Assembly (NCBI GenBank): GCA_025922795.1
Contig: JAICHC010000042.1
Span: forward strand, 1-10,835
DNA: 10,835 nt
From: Candidatus Binatia bacterium
GTDB lineage: Bacteria > Desulfobacterota_B > Binatia > UBA9968
Direction of reading: 5' to 3'
In this document: positions 1-6,771 of the stretch, one piece after another
How positions within the stretch are numbered: the stretch's first letter is position 1
Layout: every line of letters starts with the position of its first letter
Notes under the pieces: generated by a model
The model's database searches: none
What the model was told of the DNA's origin: nothing
Seen by the model: the letters and a program-made list of their open reading frames with translations, nothing else
Program-made: the position numbers and the translations under genes

Positions 1-942
1 CAGGCGGGGGACTATCGTTACTTTTTTTTTGGCTGCGCTCACGCGCTCATGCTCGTCGATCTCTTTTCCGCCGCGCCGCAGAAACGCTGGCTTCCCGTGT
101 TGATGGGCGTGCTCCCGTTGGTTCTCGTCGTGCGCGGTTTGGCCGTTGATCCGGCGATCCTCAATGTTTCGCTATCCCAACGGTTTGGGCATCCGCTGGA
201 TCACCCCAATACCGCCGGGTATCTTCTCGCCATGAGTCTCCCGTTGGGAATGTTCGTCGCGACGGCCAGCACGGGTTGGTGGCGTGGTCTGAGCGTGGTC
301 TCGTGCGCGAGCCAGATGTTCGCGCTGGTGCTAACCTTTTCGCGCGGCGCCTGGCTTGGCTGGACCGCCGCGATGCTCTATCTCGCGGTAGCTTTGAGGA
401 GGTGGAAATATTTGACGGCGCTTATGATCGTGGCGGCTTCAGGCATCCTTGTGTCTCCTTCTCTTCAGGATCGTCTCGCCTCTGTGACCCGTCCGCGCGA
501 CGATCTGGCAATACGCGAGCGCTTGCAGCGCTTCACGAGCGCGTTCCAACTCGGTATGGATCATCCCATACTCGGGGTGGGATACGGTCGCGGCCGTCTG
601 AAAGAATCGCTGCGGCCTTATCTCAAGGGCACGATACTCGAGGACAGCCCGGTTTTGCACACGCACAACGTCTATGTTGAACTGTTTGCGGAAACCGGCT
701 TGGTCGGTTTGCTGGCGTATCTCTGGTTATTGGGCCATACGTTGCTGCGGCTGCGGCGCGCCGCGCGCAGACGCGAAGGATCAGAGCGACTGTTGGGATT
801 CGCTCTGAGCGCGTCCTGGATTGCCGCGATTGTCACTGGATTGGGCGATATTCCCTTTTTCCACCACGAAACCCGCATCTTCTTTTTCACGCTCTTGGCT
901 CTCGCCCACATGGATGCTGCGGGAGCCGATGGTGAAGGGTGA
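1..942 (+). CDS. O-antigen ligase / polysaccharide polymerase family membrane protein (Wzy_C), 5'-truncated
   Basis: The frame is open from base 1 with no stop before the ATG at 49, so this is most likely the C-terminal part of a longer gene whose start lies outside the window. About 313 codons are visible; family members usually have 400 or more. The protein is a multi-span inner-membrane protein with alternating hydrophobic stretches. Residue numbers here count from the ATG at 49. Family hallmarks are a HPNTAGYLLAM segment near residue 52, a TFSRGAWLGW segment near residue 95, a large hydrophilic loop around 140-210, and HTHNVYVELFAETGLVGLLA near residue 204, just before another membrane span. 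The conserved Arg and His in these segments match those of WaaL/Wzy-type enzymes, which move or join undecaprenyl-linked glycans at the periplasmic face. Whether it is a ligase, a polymerase or an exopolysaccharide enzyme cannot be told from sequence. It ends in the short tail AGADGEG. Confidence 0.85.
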   Translation, partial: QAGDYRYFFFGCAHALMLVDLFSAAPQKRWLPVLMGVLPLVLVVRGLAVDPAILNVSLSQRFGHPLDHPNTAGYLLAMSLPLGMFVATASTGWWRGLSVVSCASQMFALVLTFSRGAWLGWTAAMLYLAVALRRWKYLTALMIVAASGILVSPSLQDRLASVTRPRDDLAIRERLQRFTSAFQLGMDHPILGVGYGRGRLKESLRPYLKGTILEDSPVLHTHNVYVELFAETGLVGLLAYLWLLGHTLLRLRRAARRREGSERLLGFALSASWIAAIVTGLGDIPFFHHETRIFFFTLLALAHMDAAGADGEG

Positions 943-955
943 TCCACGCTTAGAG

Positions 956-986
956 TGAGGTTTAGGTAAGGTTCAGCTCAACCTCA
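956..986 (+). other. Inverted repeat downstream of the ligase gene (possible weak terminator)
   Basis: TGAGGTT at 956-962 is perfectly complementary to AACCTCA at 980-986. A competing inner pair, AGGTT at 969-973 and AACCT at 980-984, encloses the 6-nt loop CAGCTC. No run of T follows, so a classical intrinsic terminator is not supported. The element sits 14 bp after the stop codon of the ligase gene, where transcription would be expected to end. Confidence 0.35.
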
Positions 987-1078
987 GCCTTTAGCCTCGG
1001 CCTTCGGAGCGCATTTCCCTGGTTTCTGAGATCTTTACAACCTTGCGCGGTACAATTTATCGCGCGCTAAAACTTTGA

Positions 1079-1107
1079 CTTCCAGTTTTGCCAGAATTTG
1101 CTATCAT
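1079..1107 (+). promoter_or_regulatory. Candidate sigma-70-type promoter before the cupin-gsp genes
   Basis: TGCTATCAT at 1099-1107 resembles an extended -10 element (TGn followed by TATCAT at 1102-1107). The -35 position at 17-bp spacing, 1079-1084, reads CTTCCA and matches only half of the consensus. A better-looking TTGACT at 1075-1080 is 21 bp from the -10, which is too far. Initiation near 1114 would give a leader of about 80 nt before the ATG at 1195. A second TACAAT at 1051-1056 has no usable -35. This is a weak motif-only prediction. Confidence 0.3.
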
Positions 1108-1194
1108 TGGCGCCTGAAGACTCGGTACGACTCAGCTCACGTCGAAAGCCTCCTTGCACGCCGTGCCGAACCTCACCCGAAATCGGTCCAAAAT

Positions 1195-1575
1195 ATGCCG
1201 TCCAAGCTGATTGAAGAAGGTCGGATTGTCGACAAGCCTTGGGGCTACGAAATTATCTGGGCGCACACCACGCGCTACGTCGGCAAGGTCTTACATATCA
1301 ACAAGGGCGAATCTTTGAGCTATCAGTATCACGTCGTAAAAGACGAGACGATTCGCTTGTTGTCGGGCGCGCTGGCGATGGATATCGAAATCGACGGTGA
1401 ACAGCGCAAGCTCGAACTCTCTCCCGGCGAGTGCTTGCACATCGTTCCGGGAATGAAGCATCGTATGATCGCGATCGAAGATTGTGACGTTTTAGAAGTG
1501 TCGACGCCCGAGCTTGATGACGTGGTCCGCTTGGAAGACCGCTACGGTCGAGCCGATCCGGGCGCTAAGAAATAA
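1195..1575 (+). CDS. Cupin-domain protein, mannose-6-phosphate isomerase type II-like
   Basis: A 126-residue single-domain cupin. Soon after the start it has DKPWGYE, the typical entry to the cupin half of bacterial type II phosphomannose isomerases. Motif 1 is QYHVVKDE followed by SG, with Gln in place of the first His, as in that family. Motif 2 is PGECLHIVPGMKHR. The His of QYH, the Glu of KDE and the His of KHR are the likely metal ligands. The C-terminus LEVSTPELDDVVRLEDRYGR is typical of stand-alone sugar-phosphate cupins. There is no nucleotidyltransferase domain, so it is not a bifunctional ManC. I chose ATG 1195 because DKPWGYE follows closely; the frame extends upstream to a TTG at 1075 but those 40 residues look unrelated to the fold. 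No clear Shine-Dalgarno sequence precedes either start. The gene is 15 bp before gspE and may share its transcript. Fold is confident; the substrate is unknown. Confidence 0.85.
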   Translation: MPSKLIEEGRIVDKPWGYEIIWAHTTRYVGKVLHINKGESLSYQYHVVKDETIRLLSGALAMDIEIDGEQRKLELSPGECLHIVPGMKHRMIAIEDCDVLEVSTPELDDVVRLEDRYGRADPGAKK

Positions 1576-1590
1576 TCTCGGGAAAACCTC

Positions 1591-3288
1591 ATGGACACAT
1601 CGATCAGTCTTTCCGAGCGCCTGGTGGAACGCCGGCTGCTTTCGACCGACGAGCTGGACCGCGTCATCAAGCTGCAAACCGAGCAACAGTCGCCGCTCAC
1701 TCGACTCATCGTCGAGTTGGGTTTGTTGTCCGAGGAAGACTTGTTGCCGGTGTTGCGCGACCATTTCGATATTCCCGTCTTGTCGCTGAGAGACATTCCA
1801 AACGTCACCTTGCCGATCGAGCTCCCCTCCGGGATCGGCGAGTTTTTTAAGCTGGCCCGGATGGTGCCGGTCAAGCTCGACGGTGCCGAGCTGGTCGTCG
1901 CCACCACCGACCCGCTCGACATTTCGCGTCTGCATGCGGTGGAGCTAGCCGCAGGGTTGCGTGTAAAACCCGTGCTCGCCCGCGAAAAGGAAATCGCCGC
2001 GCGCATCGAAGCGCTGTACAGCAGCGGTTACGCGCAGGACGGCAATCAAGAAGCCGTCGCACACCAGATCGAGGGCATCGGCGACGAAGAAGACGTCGCG
2101 CACTTGCGCGACATGGCCTCCGAGGTCCCGGTGATTCGGCTGGTTAACCAAATGCTCGTGCGCGCGCTCGAAAGCCGCGCTTCGGACGTGCACATCGAGC
2201 CGTTCGAAAATCAGCTCAAGGTCCGTTATCGGATCGACGGTATTCTCCACGAGGTCGAATCGCCGCCGCGCCAGCTAAAAGCCGCGGTTATTTCGCGACT
2301 CAAGATCCTCGCCCAACTCAATATCGCAGAGCGCCGTTTGCCCCAGGACGGCCGCATCAAGACGCGCCTTGCGGGCAAAGACGTCGATCTGCGTATTGCC
2401 ACGGTGCCGACCTTGTACGGCGAGAGCGTGGTGATTCGCCTTCTGGAACGGGGCCAGATCTTCACCCAGCTCGACACGCTCGGTTTTCCAGCGGGGCTGC
2501 TCAATCAGTTCGATGAAATGATTTTGAAGCCGCATGGGATGATTCTGGTCACCGGGCCGACCGGCAGCGGCAAAACCACGACGCTTTACGCGGCGCTGCA
2601 AAAGATCAACGATCCGGGGAAGAAGATCATTACGATCGAAGACCCGGTCGAATATCAGTTGGGCGGCGTCAACCAAATTCACGTGAAACCGCAGATCGGT
2701 TTGACCTTTGCGAACGGACTGCGCTCGATCGTGCGCCAGGATCCAGACGTCATCATGGTCGGCGAGATCCGCGATGCCGAGACCGCCGAGATTGCCGTGC
2801 AGGCGGCGCTCACCGGCCATCTGGTATTCTCGACGTTGCACACCAATGATGCCGCGGGCGCGATCTCGCGGCTGCTGGAAATGGGCGTGCAGGATTATTT
2901 GTTGTCATCGTCCCTTTTAGGCGTGTTAGCCCAGCGCTTGGTGCGCCGGCTCTGCCCGAGCTGCCGCAAGGAAGTCCCGTTTGCTGACATGGACGGCTTG
3001 GCGGCGGAGTTGGCTCTAACCGACAACCCGCTGCGGACCGTTTGGGAAGCCGCCGGTTGCGACGCCTGCAGCGGCACCGGTTATTTGGGTCGGGTCGGCA
3101 TCTTCGAGTTTCTTCCCGTGACTGCGGAAATCTGCAAGGTGATCGTCCAGCGGGCGGATGCCGGTGCGATCCGCAGTCTAGCCGTGCAATTGGGCATGCG
3201 CCTGCTGAGAGACGACGGCTGGGATAAAGTCCGCCAAGGGGTAACCACCTTGGCCGAAGTCTTAAGGGTCACGCGGGAAGAGACGTAA
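1591..3288 (+). CDS. gspE: Type II secretion system ATPase GspE
   Basis: A 565-residue cytoplasmic ATPase that powers pseudopilus assembly. The N-terminal region (about 1-150) is a T2SSE_N-type domain that normally docks on GspL. The ATPase domain has Walker A GPTGSGKT at 322-329 (Lys328), an Asp box IITIEDPVEY with Glu350/Asp351, Walker B DVIMVGEIRD at 386-395 with catalytic Glu392, and a His box TGHLVFSTLHTND at 408-420. A tetracysteine zinc motif follows (Cys455, Cys458, Cys490, Cys493), a feature of GspE and PilB and absent from PilT retraction ATPases. Surrounding gsp genes favour GspE over PilB. The start at ATG 1591 is preceded by GGGA with 7-nt spacing. All catalytic motifs are intact, and length is slightly above the usual 500 or so because of an extended N-terminus. 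Confidence 0.97.
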   Translation: MDTSISLSERLVERRLLSTDELDRVIKLQTEQQSPLTRLIVELGLLSEEDLLPVLRDHFDIPVLSLRDIPNVTLPIELPSGIGEFFKLARMVPVKLDGAELVVATTDPLDISRLHAVELAAGLRVKPVLAREKEIAARIEALYSSGYAQDGNQEAVAHQIEGIGDEEDVAHLRDMASEVPVIRLVNQMLVRALESRASDVHIEPFENQLKVRYRIDGILHEVESPPRQLKAAVISRLKILAQLNIAERRLPQDGRIKTRLAGKDVDLRIATVPTLYGESVVIRLLERGQIFTQLDTLGFPAGLLNQFDEMILKPHGMILVTGPTGSGKTTTLYAALQKINDPGKKIITIEDPVEYQLGGVNQIHVKPQIGLTFANGLRSIVRQDPDVIMVGEIRDAETAEIAVQAALTGHLVFSTLHTNDAAGAISRLLEMGVQDYLLSSSLLGVLAQRLVRRLCPSCRKEVPFADMDGLAAELALTDNPLRTVWEAAGCDACSGTGYLGRVGIFEFLPVTAEICKVIVQRADAGAIRSLAVQLGMRLLRDDGWDKVRQGVTTLAEVLRVTREET

Positions 3289-3295
3289 ATATATT

Positions 3296-3383
3296 CGTTC
3301 AAAGATTCAAGGTTCGAAAGTTCAACGACAGGACGCGCGGCCTGCTCTTCACTTTGAACCCTTGAACATTGAACTTTTGAACG
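3296..3383 (+). repeat. 30-bp imperfect inverted repeat of GTTCAA units between gspE and gspF
   Basis: The left arm (3296-3325) and right arm (3354-3383) are each 30 bp and complementary at about 24 positions. They are separated by 28 bp that contain a smaller CAGG/CCTG pair (3329-3332 with 3341-3344). Each arm is itself made of four short units related to GTTCAA (left) or TTGAAC (right), spaced 7-8 bp apart. It fills most of the 110-bp gap between the gspE stop and the gspF start. As RNA it would fold into a long stem inside the transcript. No T run follows, so it is more likely a dispersed repeat or an mRNA-processing or stability element than a terminator. Confidence 0.75.
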
Positions 3384-3398
3384 GCTGTTTAGATACTT

Positions 3399-4622
3399 AT
3401 GGCTTTTTTTCAGTATCGCGCCGCCGATCAGGGCGGCAAAGTCGTTGAGGGCGTGATGGAGGCTGACGCGGAACGAAGCGTGATCTTGCGCTTGCGCGAG
3501 ATGGGCTGCGTGCCGTTGCGCATCGCGGTGCCGAGTGAGCGTGCTATCGGCGCGCCGCGCCAGCAAGTCCCGCTGTTCACCAAGCGCAAAGTCAACCAGC
3601 AGCAGCTCTTACAGTTTACCCGCGAGCTCGGCGCGCTGCTCGCGGCAGGCTTGCCGCTCGATCGCAGTCTGTCAATCCTCGGCGGCATGGTCGAAGGCGG
3701 CGAGCTAAGCAAGATCGTGCGCTCGCTGGTCGAGGCTGTGCGCGCGGGAAAGTCTCTTGCCGTTTCCATGGGCGAGCATCCCGAAGTGTTTCCCAAGATC
3801 TACGTCAACATGATCCGGGCGGGCGAAGCCGGCGGCATCCTGGAGAGCGTGTTGCGATATCTGACCGAATACATGGAGAGCACGCTGGCGCTCAAGGAAG
3901 ACATCAAGTCGGCGCTGATCTATCCGCTGATCCTGGCCACGGCGGCGGGAATTTCTTTGATTGTTTTGTTCGTCTTCGTGATCCCCAAGTTCGCCGCGAT
4001 TTTTCGCGACAACGGCAAGGCGCTGCCTTGGATCACCAAGGTCGTCATCGGGTTTAGCCAATTTTTAGCCGAGTACGGCTGGATCCTGTTGGTGGTGCTG
4101 TGCGCGGCGGTCATCGGCGCGCTATTTTACGTGCGCAGCGCCGAGGGAAGAAGTGAATGGGACCGGCTGAGTCTGCGAAGCCCGCTGATTGGCGACTTGC
4201 TGCGAAAATTCGAGACGGCGCGGTTTTCCCGTACGCTGGCGGCGTTGTTGAAAGGCGGCGTGCCCCTGTTGGACGCCTTGGGGACGGTTCAAGGCGTCAT
4301 CGGCAACCGCTTGTTGGCGCGCGCGATCAGTCAAGTGCAGGCGCGCGTGCGCGAAGGGAAAGGGATGGCGCGGCCGCTCGGCGACAGCGGCCTATTTCCG
4401 CCGTTGGCGTTGAATATGATTGCAGTGGGGGAGGAAACCGGTAAATTGGAGAGCATGCTCGCGGAAGTCGCGGGTTACTACGATCAAGAGGTCAAGCGGA
4501 GCACTAAGAGAATGATGGCGCTCCTAGAGCCGGTTTTGATCTTGGCGATGGGTTTGATTATCGGCATCGTCGTGATCTCCATGTTACTGGCAATATTTAG
4601 CATTAATGATTTATCCTTGTAG
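3399..4622 (+). CDS. gspF: Type II secretion system inner-membrane platform protein GspF
   Basis: A 407-residue polytopic membrane protein of the GspF/PilC family that forms the rotor-like core of the platform and couples GspE to pseudopilus extension. It starts MAFFQYRA, as usual for the family. It has the duplicated T2SSF domain: first copy about residues 65-195 (FTRELGALLAAGLPLDRSL, then MIRAGEAGGILESVL) and second copy about 270-397 (FSRTLAALLKGGVPLLDAL, then MIAVGEETGKLESML). Membrane segments lie near residues 173-197, 227-246 and 375-400. Length is normal for GspF. Its ATG has no obvious Shine-Dalgarno sequence and lies 15 bp after the gspE-gspF inverted repeat. Its last codons overlap the first available start of gspG. 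Confidence 0.96.
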   Translation: MAFFQYRAADQGGKVVEGVMEADAERSVILRLREMGCVPLRIAVPSERAIGAPRQQVPLFTKRKVNQQQLLQFTRELGALLAAGLPLDRSLSILGGMVEGGELSKIVRSLVEAVRAGKSLAVSMGEHPEVFPKIYVNMIRAGEAGGILESVLRYLTEYMESTLALKEDIKSALIYPLILATAAGISLIVLFVFVIPKFAAIFRDNGKALPWITKVVIGFSQFLAEYGWILLVVLCAAVIGALFYVRSAEGRSEWDRLSLRSPLIGDLLRKFETARFSRTLAALLKGGVPLLDALGTVQGVIGNRLLARAISQVQARVREGKGMARPLGDSGLFPPLALNMIAVGEETGKLESMLAEVAGYYDQEVKRSTKRMMALLEPVLILAMGLIIGIVVISMLLAIFSINDLSL

Positions 4623-5112
4623 AAGAAACAAGTGGCGAGTGGCGAGTGGCGGGTGGCGGGTTAAAGACGGAACGGGGCGCGCAAAGTTCAGAGCGAACGC
4701 TGCTTCTTGCGCGGGCTTCACGCTCATCGAGTTGATCGTCGTGGTTGCGATCATCGGTTTGCTTGCAGGCTTGGTCGTGCCGCAGTTCATCAAGCAAGAG
4801 GAAAAAGCTACGGCAAAGGCGGTCAAGGCACAGATCGAACTTTTGGGCACGGCGCTGGATACTTTTCGGCTCGACGTCGGGCGCTATCCGACGTCACAGG
4901 AAGGTTTGCAAGCGCTCAACCAAAAACCCGGCGGCTTAGAACGGTGGGACGGGCCGTATCTCAAAAAAGAAGTGCCGGCCGACCCGTGGGGCAAGCCTTA
5001 TGTCTACAAGAGTCCGGGCGAGCATGGTCCCTACGAAATTCTCTCCTACGGCGCCGACGGCGCTCCCGGCGGGCAAGACAATAATCGTGACATTACCAGT
5101 TGGGAAAAATAA
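4606..5112 (+). CDS. gspG: Major pseudopilin GspG (T2SS)
   Basis: The major pseudopilin, a prepilin-like protein cleaved and N-methylated by GspO and polymerised into the pseudopilus. From ATG 4606 it has 168 residues. The prepilin peptidase site is CAG|FTLIEL, cutting after Gly37, with Glu at mature position +5 and a hydrophobic helix to about residue 60. The mature part (131 residues) has the family core GRYPTSQEGLQAL, WDGPYL, DPWGKPYVY, and the C-terminal SYGADGAPGG plus DITSW, which matches the calcium-binding loop of GspG. The 37-residue leader is far longer than the usual 6-15. The only other in-frame start is GTG 4639, giving a 26-residue leader. Neither start has a convincing Shine-Dalgarno sequence; the overlap with gspF suggests translational coupling. 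A 7-bp tandem repeat lies inside the leader. Function is certain; the start is not. Confidence 0.95.
   Translation: MIYPCRRNKWRVASGGWRVKDGTGRAKFRANAASCAGFTLIELIVVVAIIGLLAGLVVPQFIKQEEKATAKAVKAQIELLGTALDTFRLDVGRYPTSQEGLQALNQKPGGLERWDGPYLKKEVPADPWGKPYVYKSPGEHGPYEILSYGADGAPGGQDNNRDITSWEK
4631..4658 (+). repeat. Four-copy 7-bp tandem repeat (AGTGGCG) in the gspG leader
   Basis: AGTGGCG occurs three times in a row (4631-4637, 4638-4644, 4645-4651), followed by a GGTGGCG copy (4652-4658). It lies between the ATG at 4606 and the pseudopilin body. Because the unit is not a multiple of three, any change in copy number would change the reading frame from that ATG. Heptamer tandem repeats are known as intergenic elements in several bacterial groups. 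Confidence 0.9.
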
Positions 5113-5548
5113 CCGCGGCTTTTCTCTGTTCGAACTCATCTTGGTGCTGTTGTTGCTCGGTGTCAGCATGGCGATCGTGCTGCCCAATATTGAAAAAGGG
5201 CTGCAGGACCGCGAGGTGCGCAGCTCGGCGCTGGGGCTGGCGGCGGCGGCGCGCGATTTAAGAAGCAAAGCGCTGTCCGACGGGGTGCCGCAACAACTGG
5301 TGGTCAATTTGTTGGAGAACAGTTATCTGGCTGCACGCTCCCGGGAAGTGCGCTTACCGGCGGAAGTGAGATTTGTCTCGGTTGGCGGCGGTGAAGCGGT
5401 AAATCGCGAGCTCAAGCGGTTTTACTTTTTTCCCAATGGAAGCAGCCTGGGCGGTGAGATCGTGCTTGCAGACAGCGCAAAATCGACTTCCTACTCGATT
5501 CGGCTCGAGGCTCTGACCGGTAGGGTGGAAGTCGCGCGCGCCAACTAA
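5087..5548 (+). CDS. gspH: Minor pseudopilin GspH (T2SS)
   Basis: A minor pseudopilin of the GspH/FimT type, part of the pseudopilus tip. The proposed start is GTG 5087, giving 153 residues with an 11-residue leader MTLPVGKNNRG, basic and of normal length, cut before FSLFELILVLLLLG with Glu at mature +5. A longer frame from ATG 5000 exists, but its extra 29 residues lie wholly within gspG and would make a 40-residue leader. The hydrophobic helix is followed by the GspH signature near the C-terminus: FYFFPNGSSLGGEIVLAD, then SYSIRLEALTGRVEV. The start lies inside gspG (26-bp overlap), so translation is probably coupled. A weak GGCGGG lies about 12 nt upstream of the GTG. Confidence 0.9.
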   Translation: MTLPVGKNNRGFSLFELILVLLLLGVSMAIVLPNIEKGLQDREVRSSALGLAAAARDLRSKALSDGVPQQLVVNLLENSYLAARSREVRLPAEVRFVSVGGGEAVNRELKRFYFFPNGSSLGGEIVLADSAKSTSYSIRLEALTGRVEVARAN

Positions 5549-5571
5549 CCGATGAAAAGGGCAGCAGAGGG

Positions 5572-5608
5572 CAAAGGGCAGAGAGCCCAGGAGCAAGGCT
5601 CTCCTTTG
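5572..5608 (+). other. Stem-loop between gspH and gspI
   Basis: GAGAGCC at 5581-5587 pairs perfectly with GGCTCTC at 5597-5603 around a 9-nt loop. The stem can extend with CAAAG (5572-5576) and CTTTG (5604-5608) across a 4-nt bulge. It begins 23 bp after the gspH stop and lies in a 138-bp gap before gspI. There is no T tract, so it is at best a weak terminator or an RNA-stability element in the operon transcript. Confidence 0.45.
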
Positions 5609-5656
5609 TGCTTGGCCGTTTGCCAGTGACTGCGGTGTAGCGAGGCGATGAGCGCA

Positions 5657-5686
5657 CCATTCGACAATGCTCAGGGCGATCGGCAT
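5657..5686 (+). repeat. Degenerate copy of a TTCGACAAGCTCAGGGCG-like dispersed repeat
   Basis: The stretch CCATTCGACAATGCTCAGGG at 5657-5676 and the following CGATCGG closely resemble, from memory, a short repeat that recurs between genes in many environmental genomes. It ends immediately before the ATG at 5687. If translated from ATG 5648 it gives the PFDNAQGDRH-type peptide typical of such repeats. This supports 5687 rather than 5648 as the gspI start. Only one copy is in this window, so repeat status is inference. Confidence 0.4.
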
Positions 5687-6100
5687 ATGAATCTTTTTCA
5701 GCAGCCAGCCGGATCTAGCCAGGGATTCACCTTGCTCGAGGTGCTGGTCGCCATGACCATCGTCGGGCTCGGCGTGGTGACGTTGTTGCAGATCTTTTCT
5801 CAAGGCTTGCGGCTGCAGGCGCGCAGCACCGCAAACAGCGAAGCCGTGGCTCACGGTGCCCGCATGATGGATGAATTGTTAGCGCGGAGAAAATTGCCGG
5901 ACGGCTCCGACAACGGCAAGCTCGCCACCGACGGCCGTTGGACGGCGCAGATTCAAACCATGCGCGATGAGCCCTCGGCGCTCGCTCTCGACAGTAATTG
6001 GGAGCTCAAAGAAGTTGCTTTGCAGGTGGTTGTGACCGACGGCGGGCGAGAGCGTCAGGTCGAATTGAAGACTCTTCGCCTGGCGAGGAAAACTCAGTGA
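5687..6100 (+). CDS. gspI: Minor pseudopilin GspI (T2SS)
   Basis: A 137-residue minor pseudopilin that nucleates the GspI-J-K tip of the pseudopilus. From ATG 5687 the leader is MNLFQQPAGSSQG (13 residues), cut before FTLLEVLVAMTIVGLG with Glu at mature +5. That N-terminus, with LLEVLVAM, is highly characteristic of GspI. The mature part is short, as usual for GspI, with MMDELLARRKLPDG soon after the helix and EVALQVVVTDGGRERQVELKTL at the end. ATG 5687 has AGGG about 11 nt upstream; ATG 5648 has GAGG only 2 nt upstream and starts in a probable repeat, so I rejected it. The stop TGA overlaps the GTG of gspJ (GTGA). Confidence 0.92.
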   Translation: MNLFQQPAGSSQGFTLLEVLVAMTIVGLGVVTLLQIFSQGLRLQARSTANSEAVAHGARMMDELLARRKLPDGSDNGKLATDGRWTAQIQTMRDEPSALALDSNWELKEVALQVVVTDGGRERQVELKTLRLARKTQ

Positions 6101-6771
6101 ACGGTATGAGATTATTGCGCGCAGCGCGAGCGAGGACTCGTCGGACGGTGGGCCGCGGCGCCGATAGCGCCGGCTTTACCTTGATCGAGGTCGTGCTGGC
6201 GCTGGCTATCTTTGCGCTGCTCGGAACGATTCTTTACGGCGCCTTTGCGCTCAGCCACAGCGCGGTCGATAAATCGCAGGCGAGCGCCGCGCGCAACCAG
6301 AAACAGCGCTCGGTGGCCGATCTGCTCGGCAGTTATGTTCGTTCCGCTTATCCCTACCGCAACTCGCCTCAGGAGCAGGAGGTTTTTTTCGAAGGCGCAA
6401 GCGACAAGCTCGCCTTCGTGTCAGCGTACTCGCATGGCATGGGCGGACGGGGCATGGCAAAAATTTACATTGGTCTGGACGGCAACGGCAGCGCGGAAGC
6501 GGCGCTGCTTCTCGAAGAAGTGACTCCGGTGCGGCTCAATACCGATGAGGGGCCGATTGGCCAAAGTCATCGCCTGGTCTTGGAGGATCGCGTCGAGGGC
6601 ATGCGCATTGCTTACTTGGACCCCGACGCTGAGCCAGAAGCCTGGGAAGAACGCTGGGACGGCAAGGAACGGCGCATGTTGCCACGTGCGGTGCGCTTGT
6701 CGTACCGCCGCCAGGACGGCAAAGAGGTGCGCTGGATCTTTCCGATCATGATGCACGTCTTGAGGCCATGA
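6097..6771 (+). CDS. gspJ: Minor pseudopilin GspJ (T2SS)
   Basis: A 224-residue minor pseudopilin of the tip complex. I chose GTG 6097 because it forms a GTGA overlap with the gspI stop and has GAGGA (6085-6089) 7 nt upstream; ATG 6106 is too far from that site, and the frame's earlier ATG at 5998 lies deep in gspI. The leader is 26 residues, very rich in Arg, ending DSAG before FTLIEVVLALAIFALLG, with Glu at mature +5. The rest fits GspJ: a helical segment with RSVADLLGSYVRSAYPY, then a beta-rich domain with FFEGASDKLAFVSAY, and a C-terminal RAVRLSYRRQDGKEVRWIFP. Length is typical for GspJ. It ends in an ATGA overlap with gspK. Confidence 0.92.
   Translation: MNGMRLLRAARARTRRTVGRGADSAGFTLIEVVLALAIFALLGTILYGAFALSHSAVDKSQASAARNQKQRSVADLLGSYVRSAYPYRNSPQEQEVFFEGASDKLAFVSAYSHGMGGRGMAKIYIGLDGNGSAEAALLLEEVTPVRLNTDEGPIGQSHRLVLEDRVEGMRIAYLDPDAEPEAWEERWDGKERRMLPRAVRLSYRRQDGKEVRWIFPIMMHVLRP

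Noticed and set aside
1075..1194. Longer cupin starting at TTG 1075
   Set aside because: The extra 40 residues do not resemble the cupin family and overlap the candidate promoter; ATG 1195 gives the normal family length.
1492..2841. Long antisense frames opposite gspE
   Set aside because: They mirror a strongly conserved gene, have composition expected of complementary GC-rich codons and show no family motifs.
5000..5086. Longer gspH starting at ATG 5000
   Set aside because: It would lie inside the conserved 3' end of gspG and create a 40-residue prepilin leader; GTG 5087 gives a normal 11-residue leader.
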